Assembly: GCA_031472005.1 (NCBI GenBank)
Contig: PZJY01000005.1
Coordinates: 682,001-746,000, forward strand
Reading direction: 5' to 3'
Origin: Tetracladium setigerum
Taxonomy: Eukaryota; Ascomycota; Leotiomycetes; Helotiales
DNA: 64,000 bases
Shown here: one piece after another, positions 24,862-35,456 of the stretch
Position numbering within the stretch: the first letter of the stretch is position 1
How the letters are laid out: the number at the start of each line of letters is the position of its first letter
Program-made: the position numbers and the translations under genes
Notes under the pieces: model-generated
The model's input: the letters and a program-made list of their open reading frames with translations, nothing else
The model's database searches: none
Told to the model about the DNA's origin: nothing

Positions 24862-26042
24862 ACGGGGTTTATGCTAAGGAGATATATACAATTAGCTGGT
24901 GGACACTGTGTGTGTGTTTGATTTTGATTATTTTTTTGCGATTGGCGAATCTCTGTTTTGGTGTGTTTTTACAGGTATTTTTTTCGGGGCTGGTGTGGCT
25001 GAACTTTTCAGTCAAAGGGGGGTATTGGGGGTTAATTAAATTCCTGATATCTCTTGGGGTGGGGATTTGTCCTCTTGATGTTTTCTTGGGGAAACATGAA
25101 AAACATACGGATGGACGGTGTACAGAGAATGGGAAATGAAATATCAAGGGTGTAAAATAGAGCAAAGCATGGCCATGTAGCGAGCGTTCTCCCTGTATTG
25201 GGGGATATATGACGAATTTGATTTACTTACATTCTCAATACCTTACTTTGTGACCTTTTATTGCACAGTGATGACTATATTATTATACAAACACTTGGGT
25301 TGGTGACTGGTTACTCTTGTTTGCTCGTGAACTGACTGACTTGACTCACTTCTCCCTTGCTTTCTCCCCGAGATTCCATTATCGCAATTATTATATAATT
25401 TATATTGCCAACCCTCCCATGACGCAGATCGCTGGGGCCGAGTTCACGCCCAGGTCTTAGCGTACAGGCATAAGTGTCTTGGCCTGCCCCTCCTCTCTCT
25501 TATCTAAAATTCATGACCACCACCATGTGAAAGCCTGAAGTGCTCTTCGCCTCAACAAAACACCAACCACAACACACCTTCCACACTTGCTTGACACACA
25601 TCAATCAAAGTTGATCATGATATATCCCCGCGGCTCAATGTCCCAGCCACAATTTCCAATTATTGGATGCAATAAAAAGCAAATCACATTCCTAGCCGAG
25701 TTAAACTTGCTAAATTGCAATGATGTTGTGTATGTGTGTGGTTGAGTGAGGTAGGTGGTGGGTTGGTTAATCGCCAAGCTCAATCCTTTATCATCCATCC
25801 CCGGATTTTTCCAGCAGCGGTGTGTGTGGCGGCTGGCTGGCTGGGAGAAAGAAGGCACACGACGACCCCCGGCCGTGCCTATCTTCCCTCTCTTTCTTCC
25901 TCTTCCTCTTCCTCTTCCTCTCTCTTCCTCTCTCTCTTTCCTCTCGTTCTCTGGAGTTTTTGTTTACGTTTTGCCTGTTTGCGCGTGCGTCGTCGTCGTG
26001 CGTCGTTGGGTTAGTTTTAATTGTCTGGCGTGCGCGCGCGAC
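24862..26042. other. intergenic with CT-repeat leader before the GDPD gene
   Basis: No gene. Contains the glucan synthase 3' flank, an AT-rich middle, and a polypyrimidine tract with TCTTCC repeats at about 25885-25945 followed by GT/GC-rich sequence up to the ATG at 26043. The tract is probably promoter or 5' UTR of the next gene. Confidence 0.5.
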
Positions 26043-27485
26043 ATGTTCTCATATCTTACGGCTCTCCTAATAAGATTAGGTACCAATGTTGGCTTGACTT
26101 CGCCGTCTGCGGTGCTTGCGGCACCGGTTGGAGGGGTAGGAGGGGGAGGGGGAGGGGGAGGTTATGTCCCGTTTTTGAATGGGATCCCGTTTAATGATCT
26201 TCAAGGTCCTTTGGGAGTTCAAGGACATAGAGGGGCGCAGGGGATGAGGACGGAGGCTTCTCTTTATGTGAGTTTCTGCTTCTGCTGGCAAGGCCAGTCG
26301 TCAGTAGTTAGTAGTCAGGAAGGAAAGAAGGGCTAATTGTGTGATGTGCGTCCCAGGCGTTTGCTTATGCGATAGTATGTCTACGAACCACAATTCCATC
26401 AGATCTTCTCATATTATTCCACGAGATGGGCGGGGCTAAATTAAAGTTGTGCGTTTTGTTGTAGGAACTTGGCGTCGATACATTGGAAATGGATTTGCTG
26501 TTCACGAAGGACGAGATACCGGTTATTTGGCACGATGTGCGTATTTCCTGCTGCATTGCACAATGTTATTGTACAATGAGGGGGGCGAATTTGGACGAGC
26601 GCTGATGATAAGCTGCTATCTAGCATTCCCTGGAAAAGGAGAAGTGTGCAGGAGATTATGTGGGACAATTCATTGCGAACCTGACTCTCGCGCAGGTGAA
26701 GACTATGCATTGCGGTCTGCAATTGATCGAGCATCCCGAACAAGAGGGTTTGTTTTTGTCCTTCCCTCTCCTCCCTCCCCCAATACAAATACTCACAAAT
26801 TACTCCCTCCCATCCAGTCTTCCCCTCTACACGCATTGCCACGCTCGAGGAAGTGCTCGACTTCATAACATGCTACGGCGACGAGGAAATCTGGATCAAT
26901 ATCGAAACCAAGCTCGACCCGCGGTACAAAAACGAAACCTTCAGTCCGGAAATCTACATTGAGAAGATCATCCCGGTCATCGAAGCCAAGGGGTTCTCAG
27001 AGCGCACATACATCCAATCCTTTGATTTCCGCACTCTATTCGGCATCCGCGATCGCTGGCCGCAATACCCTCTCGTAGCCTTGTTGGATCCCGTGACGAT
27101 TATGCAGGCGGAAGATGGGAGTTATCCATGGCTGGGAGGGATTCAGTTGGATAGCGAGGAGTTTAATCATGATTGGGTCCTTGCTTCTGCTGCTACGGGG
27201 GCGAAGATCATCGGGCCGTGGCATGGGAATGGGACGGGGGTGTTGGATCCGGAGTATGTTCCTTTTACGACGAGGGATGTGGTGGAGCGGTCGCATGCTT
27301 TGGGGATGGAGGTTCATCCGTGGACGGCGGATGATGAGCATACCATCAGCAAGTTGATTGATGATGGGTGTGATTCGATTATTAGTAATTATCCGGAGAA
27401 AGTGCTGGCTGTGGGGAAGCATAGGGGGTTGGAGGTTGGGAGGGTGAGGAGGGAGGGGAGGGCGCATTGTTTGGTTAATGCTTGA
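26043..27485 (+). CDS. glycerophosphodiester phosphodiesterase (GDPD family)
   Basis: Hydrolyses glycerophosphodiesters to glycerol-3-phosphate and an alcohol. Exons 26043-26267, 26357-26374, 26465-26536, 26624-26747, 26818-27485 encode 368 residues. Family marks: GHRGAQG with catalytic His about 62, ELGVDTLEMDLLFTKD, IPVIWHDHSL (second His), INIETKLDP, IQSFDFRTL and the C-terminal VHPWTADDEH with IISNYPEKVL. Exon 2 is only 18 bases and codes AFAYAI; it is required to join the two catalytic blocks. The N-terminus has a hydrophobic stretch and a run of eight Gly coded by GGA/GGG repeats (26131-26161), perhaps a poor signal peptide. Likely used in phospholipid breakdown or phosphate scavenging. 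Confidence 0.93.
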
Positions 27486-28283
27486 GATGAGAAGAGAAGA
27501 GAGAGTGACGAAATGAGAGAGCGACGGAGAGAAAGAGATGGAGAGAGAGGGAGAGACCACTTGCTACGATAACCGACAACGAACTCGCGGATTTCTTTTT
27601 AACACATTTGGGATCTTGCTGGTTTATTTCACTTTCTTTTTCATTTTGGGGGGAGGTTTCAACAACTCTTCATAGAGAGGCTAGGCGTTCTCTTTTGGGA
27701 TAGACGCATCTTTTGTTCTTTACTTTACGTTGCTTGTTTAGTTAATTGATTGAATATAGTAATGCATAAATATACATATAACAAAGCCTATCACTGCGTG
27801 CCAGAAAATCCGACTCTTATTGACTTGAAGTATCACACAAGGCTGCCCCTCGGGTGGGTAGATTAGATCACTGGAGGGGCTATCACCAATGTGACTTGGC
27901 TTGGTTATGCTGCCTTGTTTGTAAGGCTGAAGCCTGAAGACGTCAAGGTAATCTTACAACTCAAGCTCCTTGTCCTCATTCGCTCTCGAATTCATTTACA
28001 GCAGCCTCTTCTTCAGCGACAAGAACGAATCATGCTCAATCGACAGTGGCTTCAAGTATCATATGCCTACTCATGGCTTCCAGATTCCCAGTCTGAACGA
28101 CTGGCTGGTCTTTACGCGCTTCCAATGATATATGTCGAGGCAATCGCTTAAGGCTGTCAATCGGCTGAGTACGCCAGCCTCACCATACTCCTCCCCCTCA
28201 GTCTGCATTCATGCTTCTTCGACAGCTCATCAACTACCGAGCAATCTTCCTCCTCGATCCTCGGTTCTCGAATCCAATCGAAC
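27486..28283. other. intergenic, 0.8 kb
   Basis: No supported gene. A GAGA-rich stretch (27489-27560) lies directly after the GDPD stop; the rest is AT-rich or promoter-like sequence before the HET gene. Confidence 0.45.
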
Positions 28284-31200
28284 ATGCGTCTGCTACAGTA
28301 CAACAACGATGGCGACCTCACCCTGACCGAGTTCCTTGAAGACAATATACCCAAGAAGTATGCTATTCTTTCGCACAGATGGGGGGACCAGGAGGTCACT
28401 TTCAAGGATCTGGCAGACGGCACGAGTAAAGGCAAGACTGGCTACGGCAAGATACAGTTCTGTGGAGAGCAGGCACGGCGTGATGGCTTGCAATACTTCT
28501 GGGTAGACACATGCTGTATTGAAAAAACCAATGCTGTCGAGCTTCAGGAAGCTATTAACTCGATGTTTTACTGGTACCGTGATGCAACCAAGTGCTATGT
28601 GTATCTCCCAGATGTCTCGCGACCTCGAATAGAGCTGTCTGGCAAGTCTGACGAAGACTGGATATCGACATTTCGGAAAAGCGAATGGTTCAGGCGAGGC
28701 TGGACTCTGCAAGAGCTTATTGCTCCGGCGTCAGTTGACTTCTTCTCTCTAGAGGGGGAGCTTCTAGGAAATAAAGCCTCCCTGGAACGACACATCTGTG
28801 AGGTGACTGGTATTCCAGCCAGTGCCCTTCGAGGGAGCCCTTTGTCTGGCTTCAGCATCGCAGAGCGATTTTCATGGGCAGCAAGTCGTGAGACTTTTCG
28901 CCAGGAAGATAAGGCGTACTCGCTGCTAGGTATTTTCGATGTCAATATGCCGCTCCTTTACAGTGAAGGAAAGGATAAAGCGATGAGGCGGCTTCGAGAG
29001 GAGGCTGAGAAGGATTCAGCTGGTACATCTGTCCCTTCTTTTGTAATACAGGGTTGCTGTTGACAAGATCAGGGCACAAGCGACAGGACTTCTCGGTGCC
29101 CTTCAGTCTCTCAGATGTTTCAGACATCGAACACTTCGTAGCAAGGAAAGTAGAGCTTGAAAAGATACGAATGGCGCTCGCAAGTGATGGCTCCCGTCGA
29201 GTTGTCATTCTTCACGGACTCGGCGGAATTGGTAAGACTCAACTAAGTCTTGCCTATGCGAAACAGCACAGGGATAATTACTCGGCAATATTTTGGTTGA
29301 ATATCAAGGACGAAGATTCTCTGAAGCAGAGTTTTACTAAGTTGGCTAAGCAGATATCAAGGGCACACCCGTCGGCTATTCCAGTCAGCAATCAGGCAAA
29401 CCTAAACATTGACGATATGGTCGACTCTGTCAAAGCGTGGCTGAGTCTGCCTGATAATACACGGTGGCTGATAATCTATGACAACTATGATAATCCTAAA
29501 CTAACCGGCCGACCGGATCCTACAGCTGTGGATATTAAAAAATTCCTTCCCGAATCGTATCAAGGGTCAATTATAATCACAACGCGATCATCGGAAGTCA
29601 GAATTGGTCAAACGATTCAGATACAGAAGCTCGGTGACCTGAGTGATAGCCTGGAGATTCTATCAACTGTGTCAAGACGAGAAGAGCTAGAAATAGGTGA
29701 GGACACTTTGGAGTTAATATTACTTTCTAACTCTAGTCAGATCCTGATGCTGTGAGGCTTGCAAAGGAACTAGATGGATTTCCACTTGCACTGGCTACTG
29801 CTGGAGCATACCTTCATCAAACAACAAGAAGTTTCTCGGACTATCTTCGTCTATATAAGGAGTCATGGGCGAAGCTTATGAAGACAAGTCCTGATCTGGG
29901 CTCATATGAAGACCGAACGCTATATTCGACGTGGCAAATCTCATTTGATAGTATCAAACAGCGAAATCCCCTCTCGGCAGATCTCCTTCGCTTCTGGGCA
30001 TATTTTGATAACCAAGATCTGTGGTTTGAGCTGCTTAGACATAGTGTCTCTGATGACCCGGAATGGATACAAGAGCTCACTGTAGACGATTTAAGCTTCG
30101 ACAACGCGATGCGGGTGTTGAGTAATCATGGACTTGTGGAGGTAGCTCCGCCTCTAGAAGGATCGATCGAGTCTGGAGGGTATAGCATTCATGCATGTGT
30201 TCACTCCTGGACTATTCATGCTCTGAACCAAGAATGGGATTACGATCTAGCTAGGCTAGCTGTGGAGTTTGTGGCAGCACATATTTTTGAAAAGGACGAC
30301 ATTCAGCAATGGATAATACAACGTCGACTTCTCCAGCATGCAGCGAGATGCTCATATATGTTCTCAAAAGGCTTAGTAGTTGACGATGAGTTAGTAGACG
30401 AATGTCATGAACTAGGTCTTCTCTACAAGAAGCATAGTAAGCTGGCTGAGGCCGAGCAGATGTACCAGCGGGCATTGGAAGGTAAGGAGAAGGCATTGGG
30501 TCCAGACCACACATCGACGCTCGACACAGTCAATAACTTAGGAAATCTCTACTCGAACCAGGGCAAGCTAGCGGAGGCCGAGCAGATGTACCAGCGGGCG
30601 CTGCAAGGCAAGGAGAAGGCATTAGGTCCAGACCACACATCGACGCTCAATATAGTTAATAACTTAGGAAATCTCTACCTTAACCAGGGCGAGCTGGCGG
30701 AGGCTGAGCAGATGTACCAGCGGGCGCTGCAAGGCTACGAGAAGGTATTAAGTCTAGACCACGCGTCGACGCTTAACACAATCAATAACTTAGGAAATCT
30801 CTACGTGGACCAGGGCAAGCTAGCGGAGGCTGGGCAGATGTTTCAGCGGGCGCTGCAAGGCTACGAAAAGACGATTGGTCCAAATAATATCACAACTTAT
30901 GTGCCAGCACTAAACGCGATCTTTAACCTAGGCAGGGTCTCCGAACTTCAAGCCGATTTAGCGAAGGCCAGGGCCATGTTTTCAAAAGCGTTACATGGGT
31001 ATGAGCAAGTCTTCGGACCTGATCATGCTGATTCCGAGGACGCGCGGGAGGCTTTATGTGCTATAGACGCCAGGATCAAGAATGAGGCCTCGACTAAAAT
31101 AGAAGAACGTTCGGATGTCTTGCACAAAGGCTCGTCACATCCAGATCTCGGAATGCCTTCCACGAAGTCAGAAGAACGTTCGGGTGACTTGCACGAAAGC

Positions 31201-31287
31201 TCGTCACATCCAGCTCAGGGGAAGCCTCTCACAAAGTCAAAACGACACAAGCTCTTTCAAAAGCTTGGCCAAAGGTTTCGTCGTTGA
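28284..31287 (+). CDS. HET-NB-ARC-TPR protein (fungal NLR-like receptor)
   Basis: Exons 28284-29022, 29073-29696, 29741-31287; 969 residues. Residues 1 to about 245 form a complete HET domain with all three blocks: YAILSHRWGDQEVTF, FWVDTCCIEKTNA, WFRRGWTLQELIAP. A STAND NTPase follows: P-loop GLGGIGKT (about 295-302), Walker-B-like WLIIYDNYDNP, ITTRS sensor. The C-terminal third is a TPR ligand-binding region of 42-residue units that are nearly identical at DNA level. The tail is charged with two copies of a 25-residue ending-like segment (EERSDVLHKGSSHP and EERSGDLHESSSHP). The domain order matches incompatibility or innate-recognition receptors in which repeat binding triggers HET-mediated cell death. 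The frame is intact, with no stop or shift, so the gene is probably functional. Confidence 0.95.
30439..30942 (+). repeat. four 126-bp tandem TPR-coding repeats
   Basis: Units begin at about 30439, 30565, 30691 and 30817, each coding 42 residues of the form LAEAEQMYQRAL...NNLGNLY. Units 1-3 differ at few positions, including synonymous ones; unit 4 is more diverged. Such DNA-level similarity suggests recent duplication or ongoing gene conversion rather than old structural repeats. Confidence 0.9.
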
Positions 31288-31816
31288 CCGCTGGTTCTAC
31301 TGCGAATATTTCATGTATCGTAGTTCTGTCTTCATATTTCTATTTCAAATAAGATCTATTTCATTCAACTTAACTCTTGAATACATACATGTGTAGATAA
31401 TGTGAGGAGCATGTTTATTGATAGGTATTTTATGATTAACAATGATTGTAGGCGTAAGAGTAGCCAGCTGTAGGAAAGCTGGATTTGAGTATAAAGTGCC
31501 GTCCCGGATGGCGATCCAGTGCGGGATTTGTATGCCACTAAGGCAACAATAATATCTTCCAGTCTGTACCTATACACTTGGCTGTCAGTCGACTTTAAGG
31601 CTGCCTTAGCTTCTCTATGTAATGTATGTCAATTCGCTACAAAGGCTCGCCCTGTCTCTGTAAATTTGTAATGCGTGACTGCTTTCTAAAAATTATCTTG
31701 TCAACCGATCTTCTCATATGTGATCCTCCACCCCTCTCCCTCTAGGTCCACTCCCCTTTCCAATCAAAAACCAATTCTCAGGTGTTGAATAATTCTTCCC
31801 ACCCCACAATCTCCCA
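31288..31816. other. intergenic between convergent genes
   Basis: Short AT-rich region holding two 3' ends. No gene or clear repeat recognised. Confidence 0.5.
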
Positions 31817-33538
31817 TCAACTACGACCCTCCCCCAAACGTTCCAGTACCTCCCAAATCACAACTGCCTCCCTCTGAAAACGCAGTGAACCAGGAATCCT
31901 CCTCTTCGCCTCAGAAATCTGGAACAACCCCTCGTCCAAACTCTCGTCGGTCCCAATCAACCTACATGTCACAGCAATGTAGAACATCATATCCGCTACC
32001 CCTCTATTCGGAGCGTTCCAGGCGCTGCCACGGTAGAGTTGATGGATCGTAGTGCATTCTTGCTGGGCGGCGAGCATGCAGCTGAGCCGGGTGCGCGGGG
32101 CTAGGATTCGACGAGAAGATGTTGGGGTACGCTCAACTTCGATGATGTCGGTGATGTCGTTGGGGTTATAGTTATTAGACAAAGGAGAAGACGAAGCCGA
32201 AGATGTAGACGACGTGGAATTCCGCTCCATCGCAACACGTAGACTCTGGAAATACACCAACCCCCTCAGAAAACAGAGGCGGAAATGCTTGTCAGCGAGG
32301 AAATTCCCCAATTCCATATCAACTGCCTCTTGACATGCGAATAGTCTATCGGCTCGCATGCCGCGTGTTTGTCTCATCAGAGCGACAATGGTTTGAGAGA
32401 AGAGCTCGGCGGAGAGTTCGTAGTTTTTGTTATGGTATGCTACGTGGGCGCGGCGTTCAATATTTCTAATTTGGGTAAGGAGCTGGAACGGTATCGTTGT
32501 GAGATCATGAGGTGGGAGGCTAGTGATGTGCGTGATTATTGTGCTGGTGAGGAGTGCATCGGGAATGCCGTGGAGTGTGAAGTTTGGGATACCGCGGATG
32601 GCGAGGTAGGGTGATATGAGATCTTTTATGAAATCGCCTTTGTAGAATTCTAGGTTGTGAGAGCTGTCGTTGTAGGGATCGACAACTGTGATTTTGTGAG
32701 CGAGATGGTTGGGACCTTCGTACAATTCATTTCTGGAACAAGCGTGGCTAGTTAGCATAGAAAATTACGAAACGATTTAAGCATCTTGGTAAACAACAAG
32801 GAGAGAAAATAAACGAGAAAAGAAGGGGAGGGGGGTGACAAACGTAAGAGTCTCCATAGCGCTCACCAAACGAGGTAAATCTGGTCGTAGCAAGAGAAAA
32901 CTCGCAGGATTGGTCATGCCATCGACATTCCCATTCGCGAAAGACACCTCATGGACGAGAACGTGATGCGTCGAATCTATCTCTGCACTTCTAAAATGCT
33001 TGTCAAACATCAGATCCGCAAGTGGTATACCCACAGCGACGAGCTCGGCTAAAAATCGCACGGTCTCCTGACCCGGTGGAATGACAAAGACCAGTTTGAT
33101 GAAGAGATTGGTCTTGCGCATGGTGTAGACGGCCTCGTCGTAGATGGCTCGGCAGGTTTGTAGGATCTCGAAATGGCTTTTGTGTTTGAGAAGGTGTGTG
33201 TCTAGAACCTTGGAGGTGAGTCGTGCGTTTGCTGATAGTGGGGGCGGTGCCTCTTCGTAATTGCAGAGTAGCATTTTGCAGATCTTGGTGCGAATTTCGA
33301 GGGGTATGGACATGAAGCCGCATGGTTGTGGACTGTTCTTGTTGGTTGTTGCAGCTTGGAGTATTATTGAACTCGGGCTTGGGCTTGAGCTTCCGCTGGC
33401 GAGGATTGTTGGGGTTTCATTGTTGGCACTGGTGTCTTCCATCGATCCGATCTGTCGTTGAGTATATGTAGATCGAGTAGCATTAGCCATTTCTCCATTC
33501 GAAGTGGACTGGCGCGATCGAGGTGTTGAGCACAGCAT
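31817..33538 (-). CDS. F-box/2EXR-like fungal protein of unknown function
   Basis: Minus strand; exons 33538-32844 and 32732-31817, intron 32843-32733 (GTTTGT...AG); 536 residues. After a low-complexity Ser/Thr-rich start, the segment GFMSIPLEIRTKICKMLL followed by HFEILQTCRAIYDEAVYTMRKTN (split here by HLLKHKS before it) is the typical opening of fungal F-box-like or 2EXR proteins, where a Leu-rich helix precedes a CRxIYxEA box. The rest is helical and has a Ser/Asn-rich linker near the C-terminus. No enzyme motif. Paralogous in style to the hypothetical gene at 11975 but not obviously a close copy. Partner and target unknown. Confidence 0.82.
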
Positions 33539-34928
33539 TTTGGACGTTGAGAGTCAAATAAAACGCCGGAGAATTTTGTGAATCTATGGATGTGAAAGTC
33601 AGTCAATTGCTTTCTGAAGTGAAGAACGAAGCAGCTCGAGAGGTGAAGCTACAGGTAGTAAGTGTGCTTCTGTGTTAACCAACGAATGAATGGTTTCGAC
33701 GCCTTTCAGATCTCGGAGTGAAAGCCTGTTAATTGATTCGACTCACCTCAAAGAATGCTCTCCTGAATTAAGAAAGAGTAACAAAGTTGTCGGCATGCAG
33801 TGTTTGTTTAAAAGAAAACTAAGAGCTGAGAGAAAGTCAAGAGGTAGCAACACCTAGGTAAACGATCAGTTTCAGTCCTCAGTAATTTCTTGACAGAACT
33901 ATTACAATTCACTTGTTCATTAATTCAGCCTAGCTATCGGGCCAATGCTGAAATGTCTATAGTGACTTGATATATTTTGTATAAGACAATCAAGTCAACT
34001 CAGCCCTAAAGTCAAGTGGTGGCTAGGCGTAGGTATTCCCAGAAACAGACTCAATGTTGTTGTTGTTATTGAGTCTTGGCACGCTTTTATTTCCATTTTC
34101 AAATATCCTCACCAACCACCACACCTGCATGCTATAATATATAATCAATCTTGAGATAACACAGCGAAATCAGATCGAATCAAATCGAAATAGAAAAGGA
34201 CAGCTAAATCACTTAATATTCATCAAATACAAACGGACAATTAATGAGTGTAAACGTTATTCATTGCGATCTAACTTCTATATTGTCATTTCCCAAAAGG
34301 TATCCAAATACCCAAGATAGTTGGAGAGACCAATCTCATTCCATCTCATCTCGTCTATTCCCAAAAAAGCCATCCCAAAGTAAAAAGCAAGCCAAGAGTT
34401 GCCAATGTCATGGTTTAATGTACAAGTGTGTCCACACTAAAAGAGTGAAAGTTGTGAACACCACAAGACAAAAGAAACCAGAGAAGAATGATAAAGTGTG
34501 AGAAGTACCCTCCCCACGAAAATGAGTGTACTGAGTCCGAAGATCATCAGGGGTATATTTTGTTCCGTGCTCCATTTTCCTATCAAAAAAAACCGTCTAG
34601 AAAAGAAACAATTCTATGTTTTGATTTGCGTTTGTTGTTGTTGAGTTGTTCATAAAAGTCGTAGGGTATCTTTAGCCAAGGAAGGGGGCGGAGCCATCGC
34701 AGCACGCACGCGGCGCAATGGATCCGTCCACTTCATCCCAAAAAAGATTTGGCAATGTTCTCTTTCTTTCTTTCGTTTCGTTGCGTGTCTTCAAGACATC
34801 GTCATGAGATGAGAGTCGCTTGCTCGCAAGGCGACTACACAAATTGCAAGCGCTGCTGCTGTTGTTATTGTCCAGAAATGAAATGGAACGAAAGCCAAGC
34901 CTTGGAGCGAGTATCAAACTCGACCACT
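33539..34928. other. intergenic, 1.4 kb, AT-rich
   Basis: No gene found. It contains the promoter of the minus-strand F-box-like gene and the 3' flank of the secreted protein gene on the same strand. No repeat stands out. Confidence 0.45.
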
Positions 34929-35456
34929 TTACATGGTGACAAACTCGCGGGGCATTCTGGCCAAAGAGCGACGACGGGTGTTGCTGAGGTTTCCGAGAAG
35001 GCAGATGAGTTCGGTGTCTTCGGTGGAAAGGGTGGCAATGTCATCCCATTTGTTGTATGCGTTGGCGCATGGGAATGTTTGGCAGCCGGAGACGGGCTCG
35101 TCGTGGTTCTTGGGCATGATCATCTTGACACCATCGATGTCGCCTGGGTTGACAATGGCGGAGACGTCGAAGTAGGTGTGACCAGCGAATCCACCGAAGC
35201 GAACTTCACCAAGCATGCCGGGGACGTTCTCCTTGCCGGCGGAAACGGAGTACCAGTTACCAATCCACTCAGCTGGGAACTCAGCACTGGCCGTGCCGAG
35301 ACCTGGGATGACAAGAGATGGAATAGCTTGGAGAGGTGCTTGAGCTGTGAAGATGATGGTGCGCTCAGTGGCATCTTGGTTGACGAAGTGGACGGCGTTG
35401 CTAGCAACGAGGGAGGCAAGCGCGGTGGCTGCGAAGAGGATGGTGGAGAATTGCAT
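34929..35456 (-). CDS. small secreted protein (DNase1-protein/BYS1-like family)
   Basis: Single exon, 175 residues. I start at 35456 because that Met begins a clean signal peptide (MQFSTILFAATALASLVASN); the frame stays open upstream but with no secretory feature. The mature part opens AVHFVNQDATERTIIFT and contains FPAEWIGNWYSVSAGKENVPGM, FGGFAGHTYFDVSAIVNP and SGCQTFPCANAYNKWDD, a pattern I associate with small fungal secreted proteins annotated as DNase1 protein or BYS1 domain; nuclease activity is not shown by any motif. It has few Cys. Possible wall-associated or effector-like protein. The family assignment is from memory and moderate. Confidence 0.78.
   Translation of the reverse strand: MQFSTILFAATALASLVASNAVHFVNQDATERTIIFTAQAPLQAIPSLVIPGLGTASAEFPAEWIGNWYSVSAGKENVPGMLGEVRFGGFAGHTYFDVSAIVNPGDIDGVKMIMPKNHDEPVSGCQTFPCANAYNKWDDIATLSTEDTELICLLGNLSNTRRRSLARMPREFVTM

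Noticed and set aside
29023..29051. 29-base intron in the HET-NB-ARC gene
   Set aside because: It is in phase but too short; the 50-base choice ending at 29072 is more credible.
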